Position numbers and translations under genes: made by a program | Shown: positions 27,172-35,497 of the stretch, piece after piece | Numbering within the stretch: the stretch's first letter is position 1 | Layout: the number at the start of each line of letters is the position of its first letter | Source: Verrucomicrobiota bacterium | GTDB taxonomy: Bacteria > Verrucomicrobiota > Verrucomicrobiia > Opitutales > Opitutaceae | Length of the DNA stretch: 64,000 nt | Direction of reading: 5' to 3' | NCBI GenBank assembly: GCA_963205455.1 | Contig: CAUJJL010000069.1 | Location: forward strand, 1-64,000 | Notes under the pieces: generated by a model | What the model was told of the DNA's origin: nothing | The model's database searches: none | Seen by the model: the letters and a program-made list of their open reading frames with translations, nothing else

Positions 27172-27270
27172 GAGCGCGAGACTCCTCGGGCTCACAGTGA
27201 ACTTGAGTCTGGCATACGCACAGGCATCCACCACTGGACCCCGCTGATTTGCGGAACGGCCCGGTCCTGT

Positions 27271-28305
27271 TCAGCGCTTCCCTGAAGCCGCCCAGGCCAG
27301 CCCGTCTGCGCCTGGTCCCACGGGTATCAGTTTTTCAACTACGCGTGAGGCGAGATCGATCACCGCCACCTGCGCGCTGGAGTCGCAGGAGACAAACGCA
27401 CGCGCGTGACCCGGCTGGATCAAAATATTCTGTGGAGCCTTCGGGACATCCACGGTGGCAACCACCTGACGCTTTCCCCAATCGACAAAGCCCACCTTCC
27501 TCAAGGATGGAAGTGCCACCAGCAGCCACCGGCCATTGGAGGTAAACGCCGTGCCGTATCCCAACCCCGGGAGAGGGATCGAACCGGCGACTTCATTGCT
27601 CCTTGTATCGATGACAACCAGCCGGAGCTTGGTCTGATCGGCAGTGACAACCCAGCGGTCATCCGGAGAGATGGAAACCCGCTGAACCCGCACGGCTGCC
27701 TGGATCGTTTTCAAAAGGGCGCGTTTCTCCAGGTCGAGAACGGAGACCGTGCCTGGCTCCACGTTGGCCGTATAACCGCGCCTGCCATCGTGTGAAATGG
27801 CAAGCATGTGCGACTGGGGCTGACCCGTCGGAATGGACCCAACAACCGTCAGGGTTTTCGGATCGATGATGCTGACGGAATTTTCGATCTCGGTCGTCAC
27901 GTACAACTCACCCGTCCTTGGATGAATGAGCGGGCAATGCGGCCGCATGCCGCGGCCGAAATCGACCGTGCCTACGATCTTTTCCTGCGTCAGATCAATC
28001 ACACGAATCAGTTGACCATCCGTCCCCGGTCTGCCGACACCCGAATTGCCGAAGATCGGGACATAGGCCAGGCGCCCGTCCGGCGATGCGATCACCTCGT
28101 GTCCGGTGATGCCATCCTCCGCGATCACCGCGATTTCGCTGCCCTTCGCCACGTCGACGACCGAGAGGTTGCGACTGCCCTTGTTTGCAACCAGGAGTCG
28201 GCCCTGCGTCGAATGGTCTTCGGCTGAAACCGGACCTGCGGAAATCACAATTGCACCCAATCCGATCATGAGCCGCACCGATTGGCGGCGGGGTAGAAGC
28301 ATCAT
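27271..28305 (-). CDS. YVTN-family beta-propeller protein, secreted
   Basis: The 344-residue protein starts with a signal peptide (hydrophobic run in residues 10-27, probable cleavage after VSA). It then contains about seven repeats of roughly 40 residues with the pattern '...v.vID..t..vv..i..g..p......spdg...yv..', for example NLSVVDVAKGS, SVSIIDPKTLTVVGSI and QVAVIDLASRVVEKLI. This is the YVTN/surface-layer seven-bladed propeller. Such proteins act as periplasmic or surface binding scaffolds; a specific ligand is not evident. The ATG at 28305 lies 11 bases after the trpF stop, so it is probably the last gene of the trpD-glmM-trpF transcript. Confidence 0.87.
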   Translation of the reverse strand: MMLLPRRQSVRLMIGLGAIVISAGPVSAEDHSTQGRLLVANKGSRNLSVVDVAKGSEIAVIAEDGITGHEVIASPDGRLAYVPIFGNSGVGRPGTDGQLIRVIDLTQEKIVGTVDFGRGMRPHCPLIHPRTGELYVTTEIENSVSIIDPKTLTVVGSIPTGQPQSHMLAISHDGRRGYTANVEPGTVSVLDLEKRALLKTIQAAVRVQRVSISPDDRWVVTADQTKLRLVVIDTRSNEVAGSIPLPGLGYGTAFTSNGRWLLVALPSLRKVGFVDWGKRQVVATVDVPKAPQNILIQPGHARAFVSCDSSAQVAVIDLASRVVEKLIPVGPGADGLAWAASGKR

Positions 28306-28315
28306 GGTCCGAGGT

Positions 28316-29008
28316 TCAGCCCGGAGTTCCACGGTTGTCAATCCCGCCACTTCCCGATGCTCGCGCATGGCGAATGGCACTCACCGCCTTCTCAATGCGG
28401 GCGTGATCCTTGATTCCAGGGGAAACCTCGACCCCGCTGTTCATGTCGACGAAGCGCGCGCCGGAAGCCGTGAGTGCCTCGCCGAGGTTCTCGGGCCCCA
28501 GACCGCCCGCGAGGATCCAAGTCTTGTCGCCATGCTTCGTCAGATGCCGGCGGAATTTCTCCCAGTCTCCGGCTCTGCCTGAACCTCCAAAACGATGCTC
28601 ATCGAAGGCATCGAAAAGGATGGTTTCCGCCAGCGGGAGCCATGCCTCATTTACATCTCTGCCCGTCGGCAGCTTTGGCGCCAGCCAGAGCCTTTCCGGA
28701 CCCACCTCGCGGCTCCATGACTCGATCCGTGAAATGGGATGATCATGGCGAAAGTGAACCTGGAAATAGTCGAATCCGGCTGCCTTTGCCGCGGTCAGTT
28801 GCTCGTCCGTCGGCTCAACCATGACCGCAACCTTCCGTCTTCCCGCGGGAAGGCGATCCTTCATTGCGAGAAACTGCGCCAGAGAAATGTATCGTGGTGA
28901 CTTCGGATAGAGGATGAATCCGAGATAGTCCGCACCCGCGCGATCCGCGAACCCGGCATCGACCAAGGTCGTCAGTCCGCAAATTTTCAGTCTGATTCCC
29001 GCAATCAT
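28316..29008 (-). CDS. trpF: Phosphoribosylanthranilate isomerase
   Basis: TrpF isomerises N-(5-phosphoribosyl)anthranilate to CdRP in tryptophan synthesis. The 230-residue barrel begins RLKICGLT with the catalytic Cys at residue 10. The second catalytic Asp sits in the VDMNSGVE motif near residue 195 (family pattern D-x-S-S-G-V-E, here with Asn), and an ILAGGL phosphate-binding segment precedes it. I chose ATG 29008; in-frame sequence upstream to 29341 lies inside glmM in another frame. It follows glmM by 22 bases and belongs to a trpD-glmM-trpF arrangement. Confidence 0.95.
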   Translation of the reverse strand: MIAGIRLKICGLTTLVDAGFADRAGADYLGFILYPKSPRYISLAQFLAMKDRLPAGRRKVAVMVEPTDEQLTAAKAAGFDYFQVHFRHDHPISRIESWSREVGPERLWLAPKLPTGRDVNEAWLPLAETILFDAFDEHRFGGSGRAGDWEKFRRHLTKHGDKTWILAGGLGPENLGEALTASGARFVDMNSGVEVSPGIKDHARIEKAVSAIRHARASGSGGIDNRGTPG

Positions 29009-29030
29009 TGTTCGTGGCCGCACGCCGCCG

Positions 29031-30380
29031 TCAGTGCGCCTGGGCAGCGGATTGGACCGTGTGCAGGTCCTGACGCGCCGCTTCGTCGAGCCGGTCCAAT
29101 CCCCGTTTGACCTCGAGGTCGTCCGATGCCTCAACCAGCAAACGAAGTTTGGGCTCTGTGCCGGAGTACCGCACGAGTACGCGACCCCGATCACCGAGTT
29201 CCTTTTCCAGTTCGGCAATGGCGGCAGCGAGCGTCGGGCATGACTCGAGCGGGCGTTTCTCTGCCACCACCAGATTGCGCGTGCCCTGTGGAAAACGTTT
29301 AAGGACTTTTCGCAACTCCGACAGCGGTTTCCCGGTATCACGCATCACCGCAAGCATGCGCATCGCTGCGACAAGTCCATCCCCCGACGGCGAAACATCC
29401 GCACACACGACATGTCCGCTCGATTCGCCGCCCAACAAGGCACCGTCGGCCACCATACGCTCAACGACATAGCGATCGCCCACGGAAGTGCGCGCCACCT
29501 TCCCTCCTGCGGCACGAACCGCCGCATCAACACCCAGGTTGCTTTGAACGGTGATCACCATCTCGCTGTTCGGAAGCGTTCCCTTGGACAGCGCATGGGT
29601 GGCCAGAATCGTGAGCAGTTCATCCCCATCCAGCAGACTCCCGGTTTCATCACACAGCACACAACGGTCGCCATCGCCATCGTGCGCAATGCCCAGCCTT
29701 GCCCCACTGGATTTCACCGCCTGCATCAACGCGCCAGGGTGTTCGCTGCCGACGCCGGCATTGATGTTGAGGCCGTCCGGTGAATCTCCGACTCCGATGA
29801 CTTCGGCACCCAATGCACGAAGCACAACCGGACTCGTCGCCACGGTCGAACCATTGGCGGTATCCAGCACAATCCTCCACCCCGCCAGCGACCCCGGAGG
29901 GAGCATGGCAGCAACATCCCGGATGTATTCCGTCGTTCCGTCACTCGTCGGCAAGGGACCGTTTGCACCTACGGTCCGCCCTTCCGGCGGAAGGTGTTCC
30001 TCAATCAAAGCCTCGTCGTAATCCGAAAGCTTGATGCCTTTTCGTGCAAAGAACTTGATGCCGTTGTCGCCCGCAGGATTGTGCGACGCCGTAATCATCA
30101 CTCCCAGCACGGCTCCGTGATCGCGCACGCTGCGGGCAACCGCCGGCGTCGGCACCACTCCCAACGATACGACCTGCAACCCGCAGGCCTTGAGCCCGCT
30201 CGCCACGGCATCAACCAGGGAGGCTCCCGACGCGCGGGTGTCCCGACCGATGAACGCGACCCCTTCGCCACCGACCCAGCGTCCCGCGGCAAGCCCGAGC
30301 CTCGCGGCAAATGCCTCGTTGATGACGGGACCGCCATAGGGTCCACGAACGCCGTCCGTCCCAAAGTAAATTCGCTTCAT
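29031..30380 (-). CDS. glmM: Phosphoglucosamine mutase
   Basis: GlmM converts glucosamine-6-phosphate to glucosamine-1-phosphate, the entry to UDP-GlcNAc for peptidoglycan and lipid A. The 449-residue sequence opens YFGTDGVRG, has the phosphoserine loop MITASHNP with Ser99, the magnesium loop DGDGDR near residue 243, and the phosphate-binding RYSGTEPKLRLLVE motif close to the C-terminus. The ATG at 30380 overlaps the trpD stop by 4 bases (ATGA), so translation of an essential envelope gene is coupled to a tryptophan gene. Length and motifs are all normal for GlmM. Confidence 0.97.
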   Translation of the reverse strand: MKRIYFGTDGVRGPYGGPVINEAFAARLGLAAGRWVGGEGVAFIGRDTRASGASLVDAVASGLKACGLQVVSLGVVPTPAVARSVRDHGAVLGVMITASHNPAGDNGIKFFARKGIKLSDYDEALIEEHLPPEGRTVGANGPLPTSDGTTEYIRDVAAMLPPGSLAGWRIVLDTANGSTVATSPVVLRALGAEVIGVGDSPDGLNINAGVGSEHPGALMQAVKSSGARLGIAHDGDGDRCVLCDETGSLLDGDELLTILATHALSKGTLPNSEMVITVQSNLGVDAAVRAAGGKVARTSVGDRYVVERMVADGALLGGESSGHVVCADVSPSGDGLVAAMRMLAVMRDTGKPLSELRKVLKRFPQGTRNLVVAEKRPLESCPTLAAAIAELEKELGDRGRVLVRYSGTEPKLRLLVEASDDLEVKRGLDRLDEAARQDLHTVQSAAQAH

Positions 30381-31423
30381 GAAGAAAAATAGAATTCCTG
30401 TGTCGCCGAGATCTTTCGCCGCACCGCTCCACCGAGCAGGAGGTCGCGCGCCGCATCCGCGCCTTCGCAGATTGAGGGGACTTTCTCCGTGATCCACAGG
30501 GCGGTCGCTGCATTCAGCACAATGGTGTCCACAAGCGACCCCGGACCCTTCCCCGCAAGGAGGGAATCGACGATCGCAAGATTCTCAGTCACATCCCCGC
30601 CGCGCAGCCCGTCGAAGGTGGATCGGGTGAAACCGAGTTCCTCCGCCTGCCACCACCCATCGATCGAACGCAGGCGCCCGACGCCGCGGACGCGGTTGGA
30701 CGTCGCCGTCGTGAGTTCATCGATGCCCTTGCCTTCACCCAGCACTCCGTGGACGGCCAAGCCCGCCTTTGTGCCAAGAAGGTCGAGCACATCGGCAAGC
30801 TTGCTCACCCACGGCTCTGAAAAGACGCCGAGCAGAATGTGCGCCGGCCGTCCGGGGTTCAGCAGGGGACCAAGAATGTTGAATACGCTCCGCTGTCCCC
30901 GAGCCGCAAGCGTCCTGCGCACGGGCGCGATGTGTTTGAAGGCGGGATGGTAACCCGGTGCGAAAAAGAAGACGTAGCCGAGATCGGCGAGCGCGCGGCG
31001 AAGGGTTTCCGGGGAGGCATCCAGCTTGACGCCAAGCGCCGACAGCAGGTCTGCGCTCCCGCATTTTGACGTGATGCCCCGGTTGCCGTGTTTCATGACC
31101 GGCACGCCCGCGCACGCGAGGACCAGCACCACCAGGCTCGAGATATTGAATCCTCCCGCATGATCTCCACCCGTCCCGACGATATCGATCGCCCGATCCG
31201 CCCACGCGCCCACGCCAGGGTCAATGGCACGCGCGCGGAAATTTCTGGCAAATGCGGCGACCTCCGCAGCCGTCTCGCCCTTCTTGGAAAGCGCCGCGAG
31301 AAAATCAACCTTATCGACCTCGGGGACTCCTTCCTCCGCAAGCGCCGCTGCTGCGAGATCCACCTCAGCCGGAAAAAGCTCCATTCCGGCAATGATTTTG
31401 CGAGTAAGTGGTTCCAGCGCCAT
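30377..31423 (-). CDS. trpD: Anthranilate phosphoribosyltransferase
   Basis: TrpD joins anthranilate to PRPP in tryptophan synthesis. The 348-residue protein shows the PRPP-binding loop GTGGDHAGGFNIS at residues 83-95, the KHGNRGITSKCGSADLL segment for anthranilate and PRPP near 114-130, and the FNILGPLLNPG segment. ATG 31423 fits the family; an upstream in-frame extension to 31609 crosses the promoter region of divergent uppP. It heads a minus-strand set with glmM (4-base overlap) and trpF. No trpE, trpG, trpC or trpB is present in the window; trpA is at 38501 on the other strand. Confidence 0.96.
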   Translation of the reverse strand: MALEPLTRKIIAGMELFPAEVDLAAAALAEEGVPEVDKVDFLAALSKKGETAAEVAAFARNFRARAIDPGVGAWADRAIDIVGTGGDHAGGFNISSLVVLVLACAGVPVMKHGNRGITSKCGSADLLSALGVKLDASPETLRRALADLGYVFFFAPGYHPAFKHIAPVRRTLAARGQRSVFNILGPLLNPGRPAHILLGVFSEPWVSKLADVLDLLGTKAGLAVHGVLGEGKGIDELTTATSNRVRGVGRLRSIDGWWQAEELGFTRSTFDGLRGGDVTENLAIVDSLLAGKGPGSLVDTIVLNAATALWITEKVPSICEGADAARDLLLGGAVRRKISATQEFYFSS

Positions 31424-31501
31424 TTGCAGCGAGAGAGGCGAGGAGGCACCCCGGCGGCAAATAAATTTGCTACCGTCGCCCAAAACTGAAAGCCAAACCA
31501 C

Positions 31502-32551
31502 GTGCGATTGCTCCCTGCCGTCCTTTTTCCCTTGATCCTCGGCTTGTCGGCGTCGGCGCAGGGCCCGGAAAGAGTCATTCCCGTAATTCCTACGGACACC
31601 ATTGAACACCCCACCGCGCTGGCACCGACCGCGCCGCAGGATCTGAGACTTCGCCCAGGCGATGCCACCCTACTCGGGCTGGTTGAAGGCATCACGGAAT
31701 TTCTCCCGATCTCCTCAACCGGTCATCTTATCATCGCGAGTCACGCGCTCGGACTCGAGGGTGAGGAGCCCCTGCGTGATGCTCAGGGTGAGATCCGTTG
31801 GTACAAACGCCCGTCGGAAAAACATCCGGCTGGCGAGCCCCTCACGCAAAAACTTGCGGCTGACACTTTCATCGTGGTGATCCAGGTGGGTGCCATCGCG
31901 GCGGTCGCGCTGCTCTATTGGGTAAAGATCCTGGGAATGCTGCGCGGGATCATCGGCAGGAACGGTCCAGGCATTCGCCTGCTGAGAAACATCATCCTGG
32001 CTTTCGCGCCTGTGGCTGCGGCAGGCTTCTATCTCGGCAAGTGGATCGATCGCCATCTCTTCTCAATCGGTGCGGTCGTCGCTGCGCTGATCAGCGGTGC
32101 CGTTCTGATGTTCGCGGCCGAGCGCTGGCGGAGGACCTCACCGAACGCCACCGACAGTCGCAAGGAACCCCACGACCTCACGGCACGCCAGGCGCTGGGC
32201 ATTGGACTCATGCAGTGCCTTGCACTCTGGCCGGGAACAAGTCGCTCCATGGTCACGATGGTCGGAGGCTATTTCTGCGGACTGAGTCCCGCCCGCGCCG
32301 CCGAATTCAGCTTTCTGGTCGGCCTGCCCACACTCGCCGGAGCCGCCGCCTACAAGGGAATGCAGGCCGGTCCGGCGATGGTTGAGGTCTTCGGCTGGCC
32401 TCCCCTTCTTCTCGGCACCGCGGTCGCCGCCTGCTCCGCGGCAATCGCTGTGCGTTTCCTGGTTCGCTATCTCACCCATCACGGGCTCGCACTTTTCGCC
32501 GTCTACCGTCTGATCCTAGCCGCCGTGCTCGCGGGCTGGTTCCTGACTTGA
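31502..32551 (+). CDS. uppP: Undecaprenyl-diphosphatase with N-terminal extension
   Basis: UppP dephosphorylates undecaprenyl pyrophosphate to recycle the lipid carrier of cell wall synthesis at the inner membrane. The catalytic motifs are clear: EGITEFLPISSTGHLI at residues 62-77 and PGTSRSMVTM from residue 244. About seven to eight transmembrane segments are visible. Two oddities occur. The first ~50 residues form a signal-peptide-like leader (LLPAVLFPLILGLSASA) plus a proline-rich linker absent from E. coli UppP. An extra ~28-residue hydrophilic loop follows the first motif. The GTG at 31502 is used as start. It is divergent from trpD, with 78 bases between the starts. Confidence 0.93.
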   Translation: MRLLPAVLFPLILGLSASAQGPERVIPVIPTDTIEHPTALAPTAPQDLRLRPGDATLLGLVEGITEFLPISSTGHLIIASHALGLEGEEPLRDAQGEIRWYKRPSEKHPAGEPLTQKLAADTFIVVIQVGAIAAVALLYWVKILGMLRGIIGRNGPGIRLLRNIILAFAPVAAAGFYLGKWIDRHLFSIGAVVAALISGAVLMFAAERWRRTSPNATDSRKEPHDLTARQALGIGLMQCLALWPGTSRSMVTMVGGYFCGLSPARAAEFSFLVGLPTLAGAAAYKGMQAGPAMVEVFGWPPLLLGTAVAACSAAIAVRFLVRYLTHHGLALFAVYRLILAAVLAGWFLT

Positions 32552-32589
32552 GTCAGTTCTCGACACATGGGGTGGCAGCAACTCGCCAC

Positions 32590-32604
32590 ACGCAGGAACT
32601 GCGT
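32590..32604. terminator. Short hairpin between convergent uppP and lpxB
   Basis: ACGCAG and CTGCGT pair perfectly around GAA in the 66-base gap between the two stop codons. There is no T-run, so termination activity is uncertain. Confidence 0.25.
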
Positions 32605-32617
32605 CCACCTTCGAACC

Positions 32618-33817
32618 TCACGCCTGCGCAAGCTGTTTCTCCACCCAACCGGAAGCCGTGATGCCGGCCGGATGCAGCAGAATTTTCCGCAATGAATCCG
32701 CCTGCGCCTTCGTTGCCCCGATTCGTTTTGCATCCTCGCACGCCAGCCTCAGTTCGCCCGCAAGCGCGTCGCCGGTCGCCGCTCCCTGGAGGTACTCCGG
32801 ATACATCGCCTCACCGAGGAGCAGGTTGGCGATGCCGAGGTACTTCACCCGCAGAAGCATCCGCCCCATCACATAGGTGAGCGGGTGCGCGCGATACGCG
32901 ATCGCTCCGGGAATCCCTGCGAGGGCGCATTGCAGCGACATCGTGCCGCTCGATGTGAGCACCGCGGACGCCGCAACCGGGCTTCCGGCTTCGACGAGTG
33001 AGATCCCCTTCGGCAGGGGCGTGCGTCGCACAACGTCAGCAATCAACTCGCTTGGATGCACCACGACGGCCGATCGGCGGCCGTAGGCACGATACCCTGC
33101 AAGCAGCGCGGGAAAGATGCGCGACACCGCCTGCTTTCGGCTTCCGGGAAGAAGCAGGATCGGCCCGCGCTCGTCATAGCTGACGGACGGCTGGTGCTCC
33201 GCATCGAGGAAAGGATGACCGACAAACGTCACCGGCAGAGTGGTGTCGGCGTAGCACCCCACCTCGAAGGGAAAGATCACCGCCAGCGCGTCGAGATCGC
33301 GTGCCATGGTGAAGCGGCGCTTTGCCTTCCAGGCCCAGATCTGCGGGGAAATGTAGAAAAGCGTCTTCACGCATCCTCCACCCTTCACGCTCACACCTCG
33401 CTCACGAAGCGCCGCGGCCAGCCGGAGATTGAAGCCGGGATAGTCCACAAAGAGGACCGCCCGCGGACGATGTTCCGATATCCATGCGACCGTCGCGTCA
33501 AACAGGGCGCGAAAAAAGGAGTAGTTCTTCAGGACTTCGACCAGTCCGACAACCGACGACGCCGTCAGATCGTGCAGCAATTGCGCTCCCGCCTCCGCCA
33601 TTTCCGGGCCGCCCAGAGCGGCAATCCGCAGTCCCGGAGAAGAAACCCGCAGCGAGCGGATCAGCCGCGCCGCATGCTCGTCGCCGGAATGCTCGCCCGC
33701 GACCATCAACAGATCGACGCCATCTCCAAGCGGCGGAGGCAGGAACACTTCGCCCGGTGCCGCCCGACGCACCGGACGGAAGTTCAGTTCATAAAGTGGT
33801 GCCCGGATAGTCGTCAC
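32618..33817 (-). CDS. lpxB: Lipid-A-disaccharide synthase
   Basis: LpxB (GT19) condenses UDP-2,3-diacylglucosamine with lipid X to the tetraacyl disaccharide of lipid A at the inner membrane. The MVAGEHSGDEHAARL opening (residues 38-52), the GLVEVLKNY segment, the YISPQIWAWK motif and the LPGSRKQ nucleotide-sugar segment are all present in order. Length is 399 residues including a ~35-residue N-terminal lead before the conserved start, initiated by GTG at 33817. It follows the oxidoreductase gene by 17 bases and is the last gene of a four-gene envelope operon with lolC/E and lolD. It indicates a genuine lipid A-containing outer membrane. Confidence 0.95.
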   Translation of the reverse strand: MTTIRAPLYELNFRPVRRAAPGEVFLPPPLGDGVDLLMVAGEHSGDEHAARLIRSLRVSSPGLRIAALGGPEMAEAGAQLLHDLTASSVVGLVEVLKNYSFFRALFDATVAWISEHRPRAVLFVDYPGFNLRLAAALRERGVSVKGGGCVKTLFYISPQIWAWKAKRRFTMARDLDALAVIFPFEVGCYADTTLPVTFVGHPFLDAEHQPSVSYDERGPILLLPGSRKQAVSRIFPALLAGYRAYGRRSAVVVHPSELIADVVRRTPLPKGISLVEAGSPVAASAVLTSSGTMSLQCALAGIPGAIAYRAHPLTYVMGRMLLRVKYLGIANLLLGEAMYPEYLQGAATGDALAGELRLACEDAKRIGATKAQADSLRKILLHPAGITASGWVEKQLAQA

Positions 33818-33834
33818 ACCTGGCTCCGGTTTCG

Positions 33835-34821
33835 TCAGCGCTTCGCGCCCGCGCGGATCTGGGCGGTGATCGCGATGGCCAGTTCGAGCGCAGTCTTGCC
33901 CAGCACGGCGTCGACCTTCGGTCGGCAGGCCCGGGCAACGCTGTCGACGAAGTGCGCCAGCTCGCGCGCCAGCGGTTCCCCTTTTTCGATCGGCACCGGC
34001 ACGAGCGGCACCGCCGCGAGGTCCCCCGGCTTGATTTCGCCCGCCTGGATGCGCGCCGCGTACTCCAGCATGCCGGCGCGCCTCACGAGGTGACCCGATT
34101 GGTTCATGAAATCAAACGAAAGGTACGCGCTCGACTGGAACACGCGGATCTCCCGCACCTTCTTCAAGCTCATGCGGCTCGCGCTGAGATTTGCCACACA
34201 TCCGTTGGCGAACTGGATGCGAGCATTGGCTATATCCTCCGTCGCCGACAGCACACTGAGCCCGACGCTGTCGATCTTTTCCACGGGCGATTTCACGAGT
34301 TCGAGCACGATGCCGATGTCGTGTATCATGAGATCCAATACAACGCCAACCTCAGTGCCCCGCGGCGTGAACGGCGCCAGACGCTCCGTGGTGATAAAAC
34401 GCGCGTCGCTCACCTCCTTTTCCAGAAAGGCCATCACCGGATTAAAATGCTCGATGTGCCCGACCTGCACCAGAACACCGGCCGCCTTGGCCGCAGCCAG
34501 GACCTCCTCCGCCTCGGGCAGTGTTGCCGTCAGAGGCTTCTCGATCAGGAGATGGCAGCCCTGCGACAGCAGAGGAATCGCGACGGCTGCATGCTTGTCG
34601 GTCGGAACCACCACCGACACGGCATCGCAGGCTTTTCCCAGCGCTTCCAGCGTCGCAAAGCGCTCCCCGCCGAACCGTCCCTGAATCTCCGCCGCGCGGG
34701 CGTCGTTGGTCTCGAAGAAACCTACGTAACGCGCACCCGGGAGCATGCTGTAGATGCGGGCATGATGCTGTCCGAGCGAACCGACTCCGGCGACTCCGCA
34801 GTGAATGAGTGAATCAGACAT
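33835..34821 (-). CDS. Gfo/Idh/MocA family oxidoreductase
   Basis: A 328-residue NAD(P)-dependent sugar dehydrogenase. The Rossmann motif GVAGVGSLGQHHARIY (residues 9-24) is followed by LIEKPLTATLPEA, the EKP motif typical of this family, and a C-terminal beta-sheet substrate domain with a GHIEHFNPVM segment. It is embedded between lolD (8-base overlap) and lpxB (17-base gap). This suggests a role with UDP-sugars of lipid A, such as GnnA-like oxidation of UDP-GlcNAc at C3 on the way to a 2,3-diamino sugar. That is inference from location; no GnnB aminotransferase is seen in the window. Confidence 0.88.
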   Translation of the reverse strand: MSDSLIHCGVAGVGSLGQHHARIYSMLPGARYVGFFETNDARAAEIQGRFGGERFATLEALGKACDAVSVVVPTDKHAAVAIPLLSQGCHLLIEKPLTATLPEAEEVLAAAKAAGVLVQVGHIEHFNPVMAFLEKEVSDARFITTERLAPFTPRGTEVGVVLDLMIHDIGIVLELVKSPVEKIDSVGLSVLSATEDIANARIQFANGCVANLSASRMSLKKVREIRVFQSSAYLSFDFMNQSGHLVRRAGMLEYAARIQAGEIKPGDLAAVPLVPVPIEKGEPLARELAHFVDSVARACRPKVDAVLGKTALELAIAITAQIRAGAKR

Positions 34822-35497
34822 GGTGAAGCTGGCCCGCGCGCAGCAGCAGGACGCGGTCGGTCTTGGCGGCGTGGGCGACATTGTGGGTGACGAGGATGAG
34901 GGCGGTGCGCGTCGATGCACAGAGCCCGAGGAGGACATCGATCACGGCCTCGCCGGTCCTTTCATCGAGGTTACCGGTGGGTTCATCGGCAAGAAGCAGG
35001 CGTGGTTCATTGACCAGGGCGCGCGCAACCGCGACGCGCTGGCGTTCGCCTCCCGAGAGCTGGGAAGGCAGGTGATGCGATCGCTCGGAAAGACCGACTT
35101 TCGATAGCAGATCCGATGCGCGTTTGCGGGCGGCGGCGTCCAGCCCGTCCCCGATGCGGCAGGGCATGAGGACGTTGTCCAACGCATTCAATTCGGGGAT
35201 GAGGTAGAAGGCCTGAAATACCATCCCGAGATAGCGATTCCTCCGGAGCGTTGCGGCACGGGTCTCGATCGCTTCCTCACCCCAGTACAACCGCCCGGCA
35301 TCGCTCGCATCAAGTCCCGCGAGAATGTTGAGCAGCGTTGATTTCCCCGCTCCCGATTCCCCGCGAATGGCGACGCTTTCCCCTTCCCTGATGGACAGGT
35401 CCACTCCGGTCAGGACATCAATGCGCCGATCTCCGCTCGGGTAGGACTTGCGGATTCCCTCCGCCCGCATGACCTCGCGTGAAACTCCCTCAGTCAT
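34814..35497 (-). CDS. lolD: Lipoprotein-releasing ABC transporter ATPase
   Basis: LolD powers release of outer-membrane lipoproteins from the inner membrane to LolA. The 227-residue ATPase has Walker [10 protein letters not shown] at residues 46-54, a Q-loop [18 protein letters not shown] segment, signature LSGGERQ at 147-153, and Walker [13 protein letters not shown] at 167-178. The MacB/LolD/FtsE subgroup is indicated by the 'ADEPTGNLD' form and the small size. It overlaps lolC/E by 8 bases and the oxidoreductase by 8 bases, so the chain is tightly coupled. Confidence 0.92.
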   Translation of the reverse strand: MTEGVSREVMRAEGIRKSYPSGDRRIDVLTGVDLSIREGESVAIRGESGAGKSTLLNILAGLDASDAGRLYWGEEAIETRAATLRRNRYLGMVFQAFYLIPELNALDNVLMPCRIGDGLDAAARKRASDLLSKVGLSERSHHLPSQLSGGERQRVAVARALVNEPRLLLADEPTGNLDERTGEAVIDVLLGLCASTRTALILVTHNVAHAAKTDRVLLLRAGQLHHV

